A stretch of DNA of 64,000 nucleotides, taken from Bog-473 sp963745175 (GTDB taxonomy: Bacteria; Actinomycetota; Acidimicrobiia; Acidimicrobiales; RAAP-2). The DNA lies in NCBI GenBank assembly GCA_963745175.1, contig CAVUWK010000015.1:124001-188000 (forward strand). Reading direction: 5' to 3'. Positions 44,486-53,478 of this stretch are shown piece by piece. Below the pieces are notes generated by a model. It made no database searches, was not told where the DNA came from, and saw only the letters and a list, made by a program, of their open reading frames with translations. Position 1 is the stretch's first letter. Every line of letters begins with the position of its first letter. The position numbers and the translations under genes were made by a program.

Positions 44486-44523
44486 CCGTGTATTGTACTG
44501 GTCGGTACAACGTGAGGAAAGCG
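44486..44523. promoter_or_regulatory. Divergent promoter/operator with GGTCGGTACA between E1 and SDR genes
   Basis: The palindrome TTGTAC-TGGTCG-GTACAA spans 44493-44510 with perfect six-base arms and includes GGTCGGTACA at 44500-44509. TACAAT on the minus strand (44497 to 44492) is nine bases from the E1 ATG at 44482. On the plus strand GTGAGGAAA at 44512-44520 is the SDR ribosome site. The shared 10-mer links this promoter to those at 36071 and 38964. Confidence 0.6.
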
Positions 44524-45313
44524 ATGATCGACCAGATCGACATCCCCGACGGCGTTCCCCGGACCCCGGCGCGGTCGACGGGCAAGCGGGTGGTGATCAC
44601 CGGCGCCAGCCGCGGCCTCGGAGCGCTGCTCTCCCACGCGTTCTCGCAGGCCGGGGCGTCGGTGGCGCTCGTCGCACGGACGGAGCGGGACCTGAAGGCC
44701 GTCGCCGCCGCCCTGCCCGGGCCGTCCCTCGTGCTCAGTGGCGACGTCACCGACGAGGACTTCAACGAAGCGGCGGCCGACGCCACGGTGGCCGAGTGGG
44801 GCGGCGTCGACGCGTGGATCTGCAATGCCGGGATCTCGCCCGATCGTGGCCGGCCCGCGCCAGACCGACGCCTCGGTCTGGCGGCAGGTCCTCGAGGTCA
44901 ACCTCACCGGCGCGTTCCTCGGGGCCCGCGCCGTCGCCCGGGTGATGGGCGGGGGCGGGGGCGGGCGACTGATCTTCACCGGGTCGGTCCTGGGGGAACG
45001 GCCGCGCCAGGGACTCTGCGCCTACAGCACCTCGAAGGCCGGCCTGGTCGGCCTGGCCAAGGGCCTCGCCCTGGACCTGGCCCCCGCCGGCATCACCGTG
45101 AACGTCGTCGCACCGGGGTGGTTCGAATCACCGCTGGCCGACGGGTGGATGACCAACCCCGAGCTGTCGGCCGCCATCACCGGGCACACCGCGCTCGGAC
45201 GTTGGGGGACGTCGACCGACCTGGCGGCGGCCTACGCGTTCCTGGTCTCCGACGCGTCAGCGTTCATCACTGGCACGGTGCTCAACGTCGACGGCGGCTA
45301 CCTGCTGGTATGA
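44524..45313 (+). CDS. SDR family oxidoreductase, one frameshift
   Basis: 262 residues after removing one extra C near 44840 (CCCGATCG for CCGATCG). Seen: RVVITGASRGLGALLSHAFS (cofactor motif), DAWICNAGISP (NAG), RLIFTGSVLGERPRQGLCAY with STSK (catalytic Ser, Tyr, Lys) and VAPGWFESPL; the end is TGTVLNVDGGYLLV. ATG 44524 follows GAGGAAA. Its stop overlaps the start of a second SDR (ATGA). It is divergent from the fused E1 gene under a shared operator. Confidence 0.85.
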
Positions 45314-46058
45314 CGCGGACACGACGGGTCGTCGTCATCACCGGTGCAGGCGGCGCCCTCGGGGCGGCGCTGTCCCGGCAGTTCGCGAGCGAGCCCGCCA
45401 CCGACCTCGTGCTGAGCGACGTCAGCGCATCCTCGCTCGACGCGACCGTCGCCGGCCTGGGGACCGGGGACGGCGCGGTCGAGACGATCGCTGGCCGATG
45501 TGAGTGACTACGCCCAGGTCGAGTCCGTGAGTCACGTTGGCCGTCGAGCGCTTCGGCCGCCTCGACGTCCTGATCAGCAACGCCGGCGTGCTCTCGCCGA
45601 ACGGCCGCATCCACAACCTCGAGACCGAGGACTGGGAGCGTGCGTTCCGGGTCAACGTCCTCGGGGCCGTCAACGGGATCCGGGCCGCGGTGGGCGTCAT
45701 GCGCCCGCAGCGCTCGGGCTCGATCGTCCTGACGGCGTCGGTCTCCGGCCTGACGGCGTGGTCTCACGCGGCCCCCTATTGCGCGACCAAAGCCGCCGTG
45801 ATCCAGCTGGCCAAGGTCGCGGCGGTCGAGTACGCGCGCGACGGCATCCGCGTCAACTGCGTCTGCCCCGGCACGTTCCGCTCCGCCATCCATGACGACC
45901 TCCCACCCGAGGCGCTCGAGACGATCGCGGGACGCCATCCTCTCGGGCTCGGGTCGGCCACTGACCTCCTGGGTGCCTACTCCTACCTGGCCAGCGACGC
46001 CGCCCGCTGGACGACCGGTTCGGCGATCGTCGTCGACGGCGGGTACTCCGCGCCTTGA
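45310..46058 (+). pseudogene. SDR family oxidoreductase, two frameshifts
   Basis: 248 residues after correction. Seen: VVVITGAGGALGAALSRQFA (cofactor), RFGRLDVLISNAGVLSPNG, VLTASVSGLTAWSHAAPYCA followed by TK (Ser, Tyr, Lys) and NCVCPGTFRSAIHDDLPPEA, ending TTGSAIVVDGGYSAP. Extra bases near 45491 (ATCGCTGGCC for ATCGTGGCC) and near 45535 (CACGTTGGCC for CACGTGGCC) break the frame. It is coupled to the upstream SDR by ATGA. Two tandem SDRs beside a 2-oxoacid dehydrogenase suggest successive alcohol oxidations. It converges with the TetR gene five bases away. Confidence 0.82.
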
Positions 46059-46063
46059 GACCG

Positions 46064-46696
46064 CTATTCGGGCGGCTCGGCGGACGGGTTGGTGATCCCA
46101 CGCATGAAGATGTCGGCGAACGGCTTCGCCACGTCCCGGGCCGAGAGCTCCCCGCCGGCCTTCAGCCACAGGTAGGTGTAATTGTGCATCCCGAGCCAGG
46201 CCAACGCCGTCAGCCTGGGCTGCAGATCACGGAATTCCCCCGAATCGACGCCGGCCTGCAGGACGTCCTCCACCCGGCGCTCGTAGGCCCGGCGCCGCTC
46301 GCGGAACTGCGCAGCCCGGTCGCCGGTGAGCGCCGGGAACTCGTGCAGGAAGACCCAGACGTGATCGGGGTAACGGTGGATCACGTCGAGCAGCTCGTCA
46401 CCGAGCATTGCCAGCTGCTGCGTCGGCGACCCGCCCGCCGCGGCAACGCGATCTGCGCCGAGCATCACCTCGTCCATCACCCGGTCGTGGATCGCGGCCA
46501 GGAGCTCCTCCTTGGAGCCGATGTAGTGGTAGAGCGCGCCCTTGCCGAGGTCGTTCGCGACGCACAGCTCGGTGATGCCCGTGGCGTGGTAGCCGCGCCG
46601 GGCGAAGACGCTCGCCGACGTGTCGATGATCGCTTCGTGGCGTGCCTCCCAGTTCGCCTTCCTTCGAGAATCACCGGTTGGTTCCGCCCGTGCCAT
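46064..46696 (-). CDS. TetR family transcriptional regulator
   Basis: 210 residues. The N-terminal HTH is clear: HEAIIDTSASVFARRGYHAT then GITELCVANDLGKGALYHYI and GSKEELLAAIHDRV. The C-terminal half is helical and ligand-binding (VIHRYPDHVWVFLHEFPALT). ATG 46696 is favoured because a TAACCT -10-like element lies eight bases upstream, so the mRNA may be leaderless; the frame is open further upstream. It is divergent from an acyl-CoA ligase, so it probably controls that gene. It is the nearest TetR to the GGTCGGTACA sites and a candidate for binding them, but its own promoter lacks the motif. Confidence 0.87.
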   Translation of the reverse strand: MARAEPTGDSRRKANWEARHEAIIDTSASVFARRGYHATGITELCVANDLGKGALYHYIGSKEELLAAIHDRVMDEVMLGADRVAAAGGSPTQQLAMLGDELLDVIHRYPDHVWVFLHEFPALTGDRAAQFRERRRAYERRVEDVLQAGVDSGEFRDLQPRLTALAWLGMHNYTYLWLKAGGELSARDVAKPFADIFMRGITNPSAEPPE

Positions 46697-46745
46697 CGCT
46701 AGCGAGGTTAGCGGGCCGTCACCGCGGAGTCGTGGGGTGGTCCAC

Positions 46746-48289
46746 ATGACGCCGGCCGAGCCAATCCCGGCGGACATGAACTGGTATGCGGTGCTCGCGC
46801 ATCACGCGACCCGCTCTCCGGAGAAGGCCATCACGATCTTTGAGGGTGAGCGCACGTCCTACGGGGAGATGGCCGTCCGGGTAGCCGCTCTGGCCGGCGG
46901 ACTGTCCCACGACGGTGTGGGCCAAGGTGACGTGGTCGCCCTGCTCTCGTACAACTCCCCCGAGTTCCTCGAGACCATCTTCGCCGCCAACTATCTCGGT
47001 GCGATCGCCATGCCGATCAATTGGCGGCTCGCCGCTCCGGAAGTGCGCTACATCCTGGAACACTCGGGTGCCCGCGCGCTCGTGTGCGACGAGTCGCTCG
47101 TCGACGTCGCCGGCGAGGCCACGCCGCGGTCTCGAAGCAACGCTCGTGCGAGCCTGCGTCGCTCCGACCGGCCGGGCGGGGTGGACGTGCCTGGCCGAGC
47201 TGCGGGCCACGCCCCGTCACGCCACACGCGTCCCGACTGCCGCGGACGACCTCCATCGCCTGATGTACACGTCGGGGACCACGGGCCGACCCAAGGGGGT
47301 CATGATCACCCACGCCAACCTCGCGTGGAAGAACCTCGCCCATATCGTCGAATTCGGCTTCACGAGTTCCGACCTCGGGCTCGCCTGCGGACCGCTGTAC
47401 CACGTCGGTGCGCTCGACCTCACGACCACCTCGTTGATCGCCGCGGGTGCCACGACCATCATCCACCGGGTGTTCGATGCCGCCGGGGTCGTCGACGAGC
47501 TCGAGCGGTCCCGGGTGTCGACCGTGTGGCTGGCGCCCGCCATGGTCAACGCCGTCATGGCGTTGCCCGGCATCGAACGGCGTGATCTTTCCTCCGTGCG
47601 GCTCGTCATCAACGGCGGCGAGAAGATGCCCATCCCGCTGATCGAGCGGATCCAGCGTGTCTTCCCCTCGGCCTGGTTCGCCGATGCGTATGGACTGACC
47701 GAGACCGTCTCCGGCGACACCTTTCTCGATCGGGACAGCATCCTCAGCAAGCTCGGCAGCGTGGGCCGGCCCTGCCTTTACCTCGAACTCGATGTCTGGG
47801 ACGCCGACGGAGCGTCCGTGCCCCCTGGCGAGAAGGGGGAGATCGTCATGCGCGGGCCGAAGGTCTTCAAGGGCTACTGGCAGGACGCGGACGCCACGGA
47901 GGCCGCGTTCACCGGAGGCTGGTTCCACACCGGCGACATCGGAGTCCGCGACGACGACGGCTACCTCTTCATCCTCGATCGCCTCAAGGACATGATCGTG
48001 TCCGGCGGTGAGAACATCGCGAGCTCAGAGGTCGAACGCGTGCTGTACGAGCACGACGCGGTCCTCGAAGCAGCGGCGGTGGGCCGGCCCGATGACCGAT
48101 GGGGCGAAGTCCCGATCGCCTTCGTCGTCGTGCGCGACGGACGCGACCGTGACCACGGAAGCCCTCCTCGAGCACTGCCGGGCCCAGCTGGCGCGCTTCA
48201 AGGTCCCCAGAGAGATCACGTTCCTGAATGCGCTGCCGCGCAATCCATCCGGGAAGGTCCTCAAACGCGAGCTCCGAGGTGGGGCGTGA
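46746..48289 (+). pseudogene. Acyl-CoA ligase (AMP-forming), two frameshifts
   Basis: 513 residues after correction. Seen: GERTSYGEMAVRVAALAGGL, RLMYTSGTTGRPKGVMITHA (ATP loop), ADAYGLTETVSGDTFLDRDS, GWFHTGDIGVRDDDGYLFIL, DMIVSGGENIASSEVERVLY and PRNPSGKVLKRELR with the catalytic Lys. Single extra bases near 47125 and near 48147 (GGACGCGACC for GGAGCGACC) split it into three frames. ATG 46746 follows GGGGTGG; ATG 46776 is an alternative. It is divergent from the TetR gene. It likely activates a ring-opened acid for the dehydrogenases upstream. Confidence 0.85.
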
Positions 48290-48329
48290 ATCCAAAGAAA
48301 CGAGGCAGCGACACCCGATGGGAGACGAG

Positions 48330-49712
48330 ATGGCACACCTGAGTGGACCGGTGACCGGTGGCAGCAAGGGATGGGCGTTCGGGGGCCCGGTGCTCGATCT
48401 GGCCGCCGTGGGCTACCGACAGGAGGAGTACTTCATCGAAGGGGAGGCGGCCCGGTACGGCCCGGTGCCGGGCACCGAGCTCGGGTGGCAGGGGCGCTGG
48501 CAGGTCGAACCCGTGGAGACCATGCCGTACAAGACCCGCATGGTGGTGGTCCGGCCGAACGACCCGGCCGATTTCAACGGGACGGTGATCGTGCTGTGGA
48601 ACAACGTCTCGGCCGGGTACGAGAATTTCGGGGCCGGCGACAGCGCCGAGCTGTTCGAGGAGGGTTACGCCTATGCCGCCGTCTCAGCTCAGCGCGTCGG
48701 CGTGCACGGACGGGCCGAGAACCCGCAGGGGCTGCAGGCCTGGGACCCGGCTCGCTACGACTCGCTGTCCATTCCGAGCGACGACTACTCGTTCGACATC
48801 TTCACGCAGGCGGCCAATCTCGTGGCGCCCGATCGCCCACGCGCCGACCTCGATCCGATGGGCGGCCTCGAGGTGGAGCGGCTGGTCGCTGATGGCGCCT
48901 CGCAGTCGGCGGCACGGCTGGCTACCTACTTCAACGCGGTCCAACCGATCACCCGGCGCTTCGACGCCCTCTTCCTCGTCATGTACTTCGGCGGAGGGAC
49001 CTCGCTCGAGGTTGGCGACGCCGTCCTGACGGTCCCGGACGCGGCTGGCGACGCCAACCAACCCCGCATCCCCGAGGGGGAGCACCTCTTCCGCGACGAC
49101 CTGGGGATACCCGTGATGGTGCTCAACACCGAGTGCGAGTCGACCTCCTGCTACCGGGTTCGCCAGGATGACACCGACCGCTTCCGCTACTGGGAGGTGG
49201 CCGGGGCGTCGCACGTGTCGCTGCAGGCCATCGCCTCGTCCGCCCCCCGCCAGGAACGGGACTTCGGCTTCTCCATCCCCATCGACGAGACGATGCAGAG
49301 CATCAATCAGGTCTCGCTGGCGCCGGTGGTCGACGCCGCGCTACATCACCTGCAGGCCTGGATGTGCGACGGCACCCCACCGCCCGTCCAACCCCGGATC
49401 GAGTTCGCCGGCGACCCACCCGCCATTGTCCGCGACGCCGACGGCATCGCGTGTGGCGGCATCCGGCTGCCCGATGTCGCGGTTCCCTTGGCGCACAACA
49501 GCGCTATCCAACGCACACCTGACGTCTTCGGCCGGCTCATGGGGTCCCACGAAGCCTTCCCGCTCGAAAAGGTGCGCCAGCGCTACGGAAGCCGCGACGA
49601 CTACCTCGCCCGCTATGAAGGAGCAGTCCGGGCGGCCGAGGCGGCGTCGGTGATCCTCCCCCGCGACGTCGCGCCGCTTCTCGCCGAGGCGGCCGCCGAG
49701 AGCCCGCTCTGA
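48330..49712 (+). CDS. Alpha/beta hydrolase domain protein (PF20091-like)
   Basis: 460 residues. Seen: PYKTRMVVVRPNDPADFNGT, VIVLWNNVSAGYENF, GYAYAAVSAQRVGVHGRAEN, VADGASQSAARLATYFNAVQ (nucleophile Ser in GASQS) and WEVAGASHVSLQAIA with the catalytic His. These fit the actinobacterial alpha/beta hydrolase domain family of esterase-like enzymes. ATG 48330 has GGGAG five bases upstream; the ATG at 48318 lacks such a site. No signal peptide is seen, so it is probably cytoplasmic. An ester or lactone hydrolase working after a BVMO is a reasonable inference. Confidence 0.83.
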   Translation: MAHLSGPVTGGSKGWAFGGPVLDLAAVGYRQEEYFIEGEAARYGPVPGTELGWQGRWQVEPVETMPYKTRMVVVRPNDPADFNGTVIVLWNNVSAGYENFGAGDSAELFEEGYAYAAVSAQRVGVHGRAENPQGLQAWDPARYDSLSIPSDDYSFDIFTQAANLVAPDRPRADLDPMGGLEVERLVADGASQSAARLATYFNAVQPITRRFDALFLVMYFGGGTSLEVGDAVLTVPDAAGDANQPRIPEGEHLFRDDLGIPVMVLNTECESTSCYRVRQDDTDRFRYWEVAGASHVSLQAIASSAPRQERDFGFSIPIDETMQSINQVSLAPVVDAALHHLQAWMCDGTPPPVQPRIEFAGDPPAIVRDADGIACGGIRLPDVAVPLAHNSAIQRTPDVFGRLMGSHEAFPLEKVRQRYGSRDDYLARYEGAVRAAEAASVILPRDVAPLLAEAAAESPL

Positions 49713-49759
49713 GCCGTCCGGCGAGCAGGACGCCCAGCGCCTCACGCTATGGTTCACCG

Positions 49760-50581
49760 ATGTCGCAGGGGACGGCGTCACCGAGCCGTCGCGACGAGGA
49801 TCCGGCCGAGGGCACGGGCTTGTACGTCGAGCACTGCGGTCCGGATACATCCGTCTCGATCGTGCTCGTCCACGGAGCGCCCGACCGTTCGGCGGCGTTT
49901 CGCAACGTGATCACGCACCTCGGCGATTGGCACGTCGTCATCTACGACCGGCGCGGCTACGGCCGATCACGCGCCACGACACCCGCACGGGCGATGATCG
50001 ACCACGCGCAGGACCTCATTGCGGTGGCGGCCGCGTGCCAGAGACCGCCGGTCGTGGTGGCCCACAGCTTCGGGTCGAACCCCACGATGCTCGCGGCGAC
50101 GCTGCGCCCGGCCGCCTTTGCTGCCCTCGGGCTGTGGGAGCCGCCGATGCCCTGGGTCGAATGGTGGCCGGAGCGGACGAAGGCGTGGAACGCCGAGATC
50201 GCATCCGCCGACGACCCTGCCGATGAGGTCGAGACCATGTACCGCCGGCTGCTCGGCGACGAGGAGTGGGATCGCCTCCCGTCCACGGTGCGGGCCCAGC
50301 GCCGCGCCGAAGGGGCGGCCTTTCAGGTGGACATGGCCTCAGAACTCGATGCGCCGTTCGCGTTCGAGGATGTCGCCGTCCCGACGGTCGTCGGATACGG
50401 AACTGACACGTCGGTGGAACATGCCTACGGCGCCCGTTGGCTCGCCGCGCGTCTACCGGACGCGTCGTTGCATTCGATACCGGGTGCCGGTCACTTCGCC
50501 TCTCGCACCCACCCCGAGGAGTTTGCCGCCTTCGCGCGCTCCGTCGCGGCGTCGGTCGCGCCCGGCGAGGGATCTCCCTGA
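49760..50581 (+). CDS. Alpha/beta hydrolase
   Basis: 273 residues. Seen: SIVLVHGAPDRSAAF (oxyanion HG), HVVIYDRRGYGRSRATTPAR, PPVVVAHSFGSNPTMLAATL (nucleophile Ser in AHSFGS), VVGYGTDTS (acid region) and IPGAGHFASRTHPEEFAAFA (catalytic His). The ATG at 49760 is preceded six bases earlier by TATGGT, a possible -10, suggesting a leaderless mRNA. It could be an esterase, lactonase or epoxide-type hydrolase; there is no decisive motif. It converges with the MarR gene. Confidence 0.85.
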   Translation: MSQGTASPSRRDEDPAEGTGLYVEHCGPDTSVSIVLVHGAPDRSAAFRNVITHLGDWHVVIYDRRGYGRSRATTPARAMIDHAQDLIAVAAACQRPPVVVAHSFGSNPTMLAATLRPAAFAALGLWEPPMPWVEWWPERTKAWNAEIASADDPADEVETMYRRLLGDEEWDRLPSTVRAQRRAEGAAFQVDMASELDAPFAFEDVAVPTVVGYGTDTSVEHAYGARWLAARLPDASLHSIPGAGHFASRTHPEEFAAFARSVAASVAPGEGSP

Positions 50582-50615
50582 CGGGCCGCACGGCCACGTC
50601 ACACCGAACAGCGGG

Positions 50616-51065
50616 TTATTTCCCCGAAGGCAGATGGTCCGCCAGCGCCTTCACCAACAACCGCCGGAACGTCACCCGCTCGGCGTCGCTCAGGCCACGG
50701 AGGATCTCGTCCTCGATGCTCCCCTGCGCCACCTCCGCCCGCTCCAGCGCGCCGAGGCCGGCGTCGGTGATGTCGACGAGGTGGCGTCGGCGGTCCGACG
50801 GGTCGCGGCGGCGCTCCACGTATTCGAGATCCTCGAGGTCGTTGAGCACCAGCACCCCCGTGTTGGAGTCCAGAGACAGATCCTCGGTCATGACCTGCTG
50901 CGACGCGCCCGGATGGTCGCGCAGGTAGGCCAGCACGACCATGTTCTTCAGGTTCATCCCCACCAGCTCCACGGAGCTGCGGACGAAGACGGCGCGGGAC
51001 AGCCGGGTGAGGAGCACGAGCGTCCCCGTCCCCGTCGTCGGCGTCGTGGCCGTCCGGGTCGTCAC
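50616..51065 (-). CDS. MarR family transcriptional regulator
   Basis: 149 residues. Winged-helix features: NMVVLAYLRDHPGASQQVMT then EDLSLDSNTGVLVLNDLEDL (recognition helix) and YVERRRDPSDRRRHLVDITD, the DxRxR wing of MarR proteins. GTG at 51065 is the likely start. It is divergent from an MFS efflux pump with a 79-base gap containing a perfect 8+8 inverted repeat, so it probably represses the pump and itself, with relief by a hydrophobic or phenolic ligand. Confidence 0.9.
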   Translation of the reverse strand: MTTRTATTPTTGTGTLVLLTRLSRAVFVRSSVELVGMNLKNMVVLAYLRDHPGASQQVMTEDLSLDSNTGVLVLNDLEDLEYVERRRDPSDRRRHLVDITDAGLGALERAEVAQGSIEDEILRGLSDAERVTFRRLLVKALADHLPSGK

Positions 51066-51128
51066 GGACCCGATCCTGTCACGGCACCGTCACCGCCCTG
51101 CTGCACATCCACATCCATCACCCCTCTA

Positions 51129-51154
51129 GGATAGTCCCGAGATCATGACTATCC
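51129..51154. promoter_or_regulatory. MarR operator candidate GGATAGTC-N10-GACTATCC over the MFS start codon
   Basis: Perfect 8-base arms at 51129-51136 and 51147-51154 with a 10-base spacer. The ATG of the MFS gene (51145-51147) straddles the end of the spacer and the first base of the second arm. TAGGAT at 51127-51132 is a possible -10, so the site covers promoter and start. It could act as a DNA operator or, in RNA, as a hairpin hiding the start codon. Confidence 0.65.
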
Positions 51155-52668
51155 CCGCATCCGGAACGATGCCCGCTCCCACTCTCGGCGCCGACGACCC
51201 CGCCGGCGACCGCCGGCGCTGGATCGCCCTGGTCGTCGTCTGCCTGGCCATGTTCATGAACGCGCTCGATGGCTCGATCGTCAATGTGGCGCTCCCGGAC
51301 ATCCAGAAGAGCCTCGGCTTCAACCAGTCCGGCCTGACCTGGGTGGTCGACGCCTACCTCATCTCGTTCGGCAGCTTCCTCCTTCTCGCTGGCCGCCTGG
51401 GCGACCTGATCGGCCGCAAGAAGGTATTCCTGGCCGGCGTGGCCCTGTTCGTGCTCGCCTCCATCGCCTGCGGGTCGGCCGACAGCCAGGCCATGCTCAT
51501 CACTGCCCGGTTCATCCAGGGCATCGGCGGGGCGCTGTCCTCCTCGGTGATCGTCGCCATCATCGTCACCGAGTTCCCGAGCCCGCTCGAGCGCGGCAAG
51601 GCGATGAGCGCCTACGTGTTCGTCGCCGTCGGCGGCGGCTCCATCGGTCTCCTCGCCGGCGGTGTCCTCACTCAGTTCCTGAGCTGGCACTGGATCTTCT
51701 TCGTGAATGTGCCTATCGGCATCGCCACGTTGATCCTTGGCCGCTTCCTCATTGTGGAGAACGTCGGGCTGGGGATCAAACAAGGCATCGACTGGGTGGG
51801 GTCTGCCCTCATCACCCTGTCGGTGATGGTTGCCATCTACGGCGTGGTGACAGCAACGACGTACGGCTGGCTCTCGGCGCACACGTTGGGGATTCTCGGC
51901 CTCGCCATCGTCCTGTTCGTGTTCTTCATCGTGCTCGAGTCTCGCCTGGCCAATCCGATCATGCCGTTGCGCATTCTGAGGCTGCGTACGTTGACCAGCA
52001 CGGCCGCCATCCGGGGCCTGCTGATCACGGGGATGTTCTCGACGTTCTTCATCGGGGCGCTCTACTTCGAGCATGTGCTGGGGTACAGCCCACTCAAGAC
52101 CGGGTTGGCCTTCCTGCCGCAGGCGCTGTTCATGGGGGCCCTGTCGACTGGCATCACTGCGAAACTCGTGGACCGCTTTGGAGCCAAAGTCGTGATGTAC
52201 CCGGGCATGGCCATGGCGGCGGTGGGGCTGGTCCTGTTCGGCGCCGCGGGCGAACACGCCAGCTACTTCCCCCAGATCTTCATCGGTTTCCTGTTGCTCG
52301 GCGCGGGCGCCGGCCTCTCGTTCATGCCGCTGCTGCAAATCGGGATGTCCGAGGTGCCCAACGAGGACGCCGGGTTGGGATCCGGCGCGGTCAACGTGTC
52401 GCAGCAGATGGCGGGAGCCATTGGGCTGGCCTTCCTGAGCACGATCGCAGCAAACCGGACCAAGTCCCTCCTCGCCGCCGGCAATTCCGCTATCCATTCG
52501 CTGACGGTCGGGTACCAGCTGGCGCTCTACATCGCGGCCGGCTGCGTGCTTCTCGGCCTGCTGGTCTCCCCTCTCCTCCTGCGCACGAATGAGTCAGCGG
52601 AAGAGCAGAAGAGGCATATCGAAGAGAACATGCAGAACCCGGAGACCCACGAGCACCTGGTGCTCTAG
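51145..52668 (+). CDS. MFS drug exporter, DHA2 (EmrB/QacA) family
   Basis: 507 residues with about 14 hydrophobic segments, such as WIALVVVCLAMFMNALDG, FGSFLLLAGRLGDLIGRKKV (motif A), LSWHWIFFVNVPIGIATLIL and ALYIAAGCVLLGLLVSPLLL. SIVNVALPDIQKSLG after TM1 is the DHA2 signature. It exports hydrophobic compounds in exchange for protons at the inner membrane. The ATG at 51145 is followed by a short Pro/Asp-rich N-tail. It is probably controlled by the divergent MarR protein. Its stop shares CTAG with the convergent hydrolase gene. Confidence 0.93.
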   Translation: MTIPASGTMPAPTLGADDPAGDRRRWIALVVVCLAMFMNALDGSIVNVALPDIQKSLGFNQSGLTWVVDAYLISFGSFLLLAGRLGDLIGRKKVFLAGVALFVLASIACGSADSQAMLITARFIQGIGGALSSSVIVAIIVTEFPSPLERGKAMSAYVFVAVGGGSIGLLAGGVLTQFLSWHWIFFVNVPIGIATLILGRFLIVENVGLGIKQGIDWVGSALITLSVMVAIYGVVTATTYGWLSAHTLGILGLAIVLFVFFIVLESRLANPIMPLRILRLRTLTSTAAIRGLLITGMFSTFFIGALYFEHVLGYSPLKTGLAFLPQALFMGALSTGITAKLVDRFGAKVVMYPGMAMAAVGLVLFGAAGEHASYFPQIFIGFLLLGAGAGLSFMPLLQIGMSEVPNEDAGLGSGAVNVSQQMAGAIGLAFLSTIAANRTKSLLAAGNSAIHSLTVGYQLALYIAAGCVLLGLLVSPLLLRTNESAEEQKRHIEENMQNPETHEHLVL

Positions 52669-53441
52669 GTCGAACCCGTCTCAACCCGCAAATGACGTTG
52701 GTAGAAGGCAAGGGCCTCGTCCCGCTCGAAGAGCGGGATTCCCACATGCGGTCCGGGATTGATGTGCGCGGTCTTTTCTTCGGATCCGAAGGCGTCCCAG
52801 AGAGCAAGGCCACCCTCACGTGTCATGAGCTCGTCGTCCCATTGGAAGAGGAACAGGAGCGGGATCGTGATTCGTGCAGCCTCTTCACGCACCTCTTCAT
52901 GGCCTTCCCTGAGCGCACCGAGACCGAGTACGGCGGCGGTGATTCGAGATTCGCTGGCCAGCAGCGGAATGCCGAAGGCCGTCCCCATCGACACACCCCA
53001 ATAGCCGAATGGCCCCCGCGCCCATTGCGGATTGGTGGCCAAATCATCGAGAAGGGCCTTCCATTCGGCAACTGCTCGGGACGCGGCGCCGCGCATCGCC
53101 CGTATCCGTCGCTCTGACATCGGGGCGAGACGATCGCCGCTTCGCCGCTCGAGAAGCTCGGCCCGCTCCCGTTTTTGCTCTTCGGTCGTCCGATCGCCGT
53201 GTCCGGGAGCATCGAGGGCGATGACCCCGTAGTTGCCGTGCCGCACCAGCTTCCTGGCCAGACCGAGGACATTCGGTACCCGCTTGTGCTGCGTCCCCCC
53301 GTGCCCGATGAGCACGGTGGGATGAGGGGTGTGGACAGCCTCTGGCAACCAGTGGATCCCCGGCACGATCTCTCCGTCGACCATCAGATCGAAGCGCCGC
53401 TCAATGACGCCCTTCTCACAGACCTCGTCCAGGATCTCCAT
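52665..53441 (-). CDS. Alpha/beta hydrolase (dienelactone hydrolase-like)
   Basis: 258 residues. Seen: PTVLIGHGGTQHKRVPNV (oxyanion region), YGVIALDAPGHGDRTTEEQK, RGPFGYWGVSMGTAFGIPLL (nucleophile Ser in GVSMG), LFLFQWDDELMTREGGLALW (acid) and HINPGPHVGIPLFERDEALA (His). ATG 53441 is chosen for its GAGGG site; an ATG at 53480 is in frame but lacks one. An ester or peptide bond is the probable target. Divergent from the GH63-like gene with only 37 bases between the chosen starts. Confidence 0.85.
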   Translation of the reverse strand: MEILDEVCEKGVIERRFDLMVDGEIVPGIHWLPEAVHTPHPTVLIGHGGTQHKRVPNVLGLARKLVRHGNYGVIALDAPGHGDRTTEEQKRERAELLERRSGDRLAPMSERRIRAMRGAASRAVAEWKALLDDLATNPQWARGPFGYWGVSMGTAFGIPLLASESRITAAVLGLGALREGHEEVREEAARITIPLLFLFQWDDELMTREGGLALWDAFGSEEKTAHINPGPHVGIPLFERDEALAFYQRHLRVETGST

Positions 53442-53478
53442 CGCTCTCCCTCGTGTTCGCTGCGTGGTACTGGCAACC

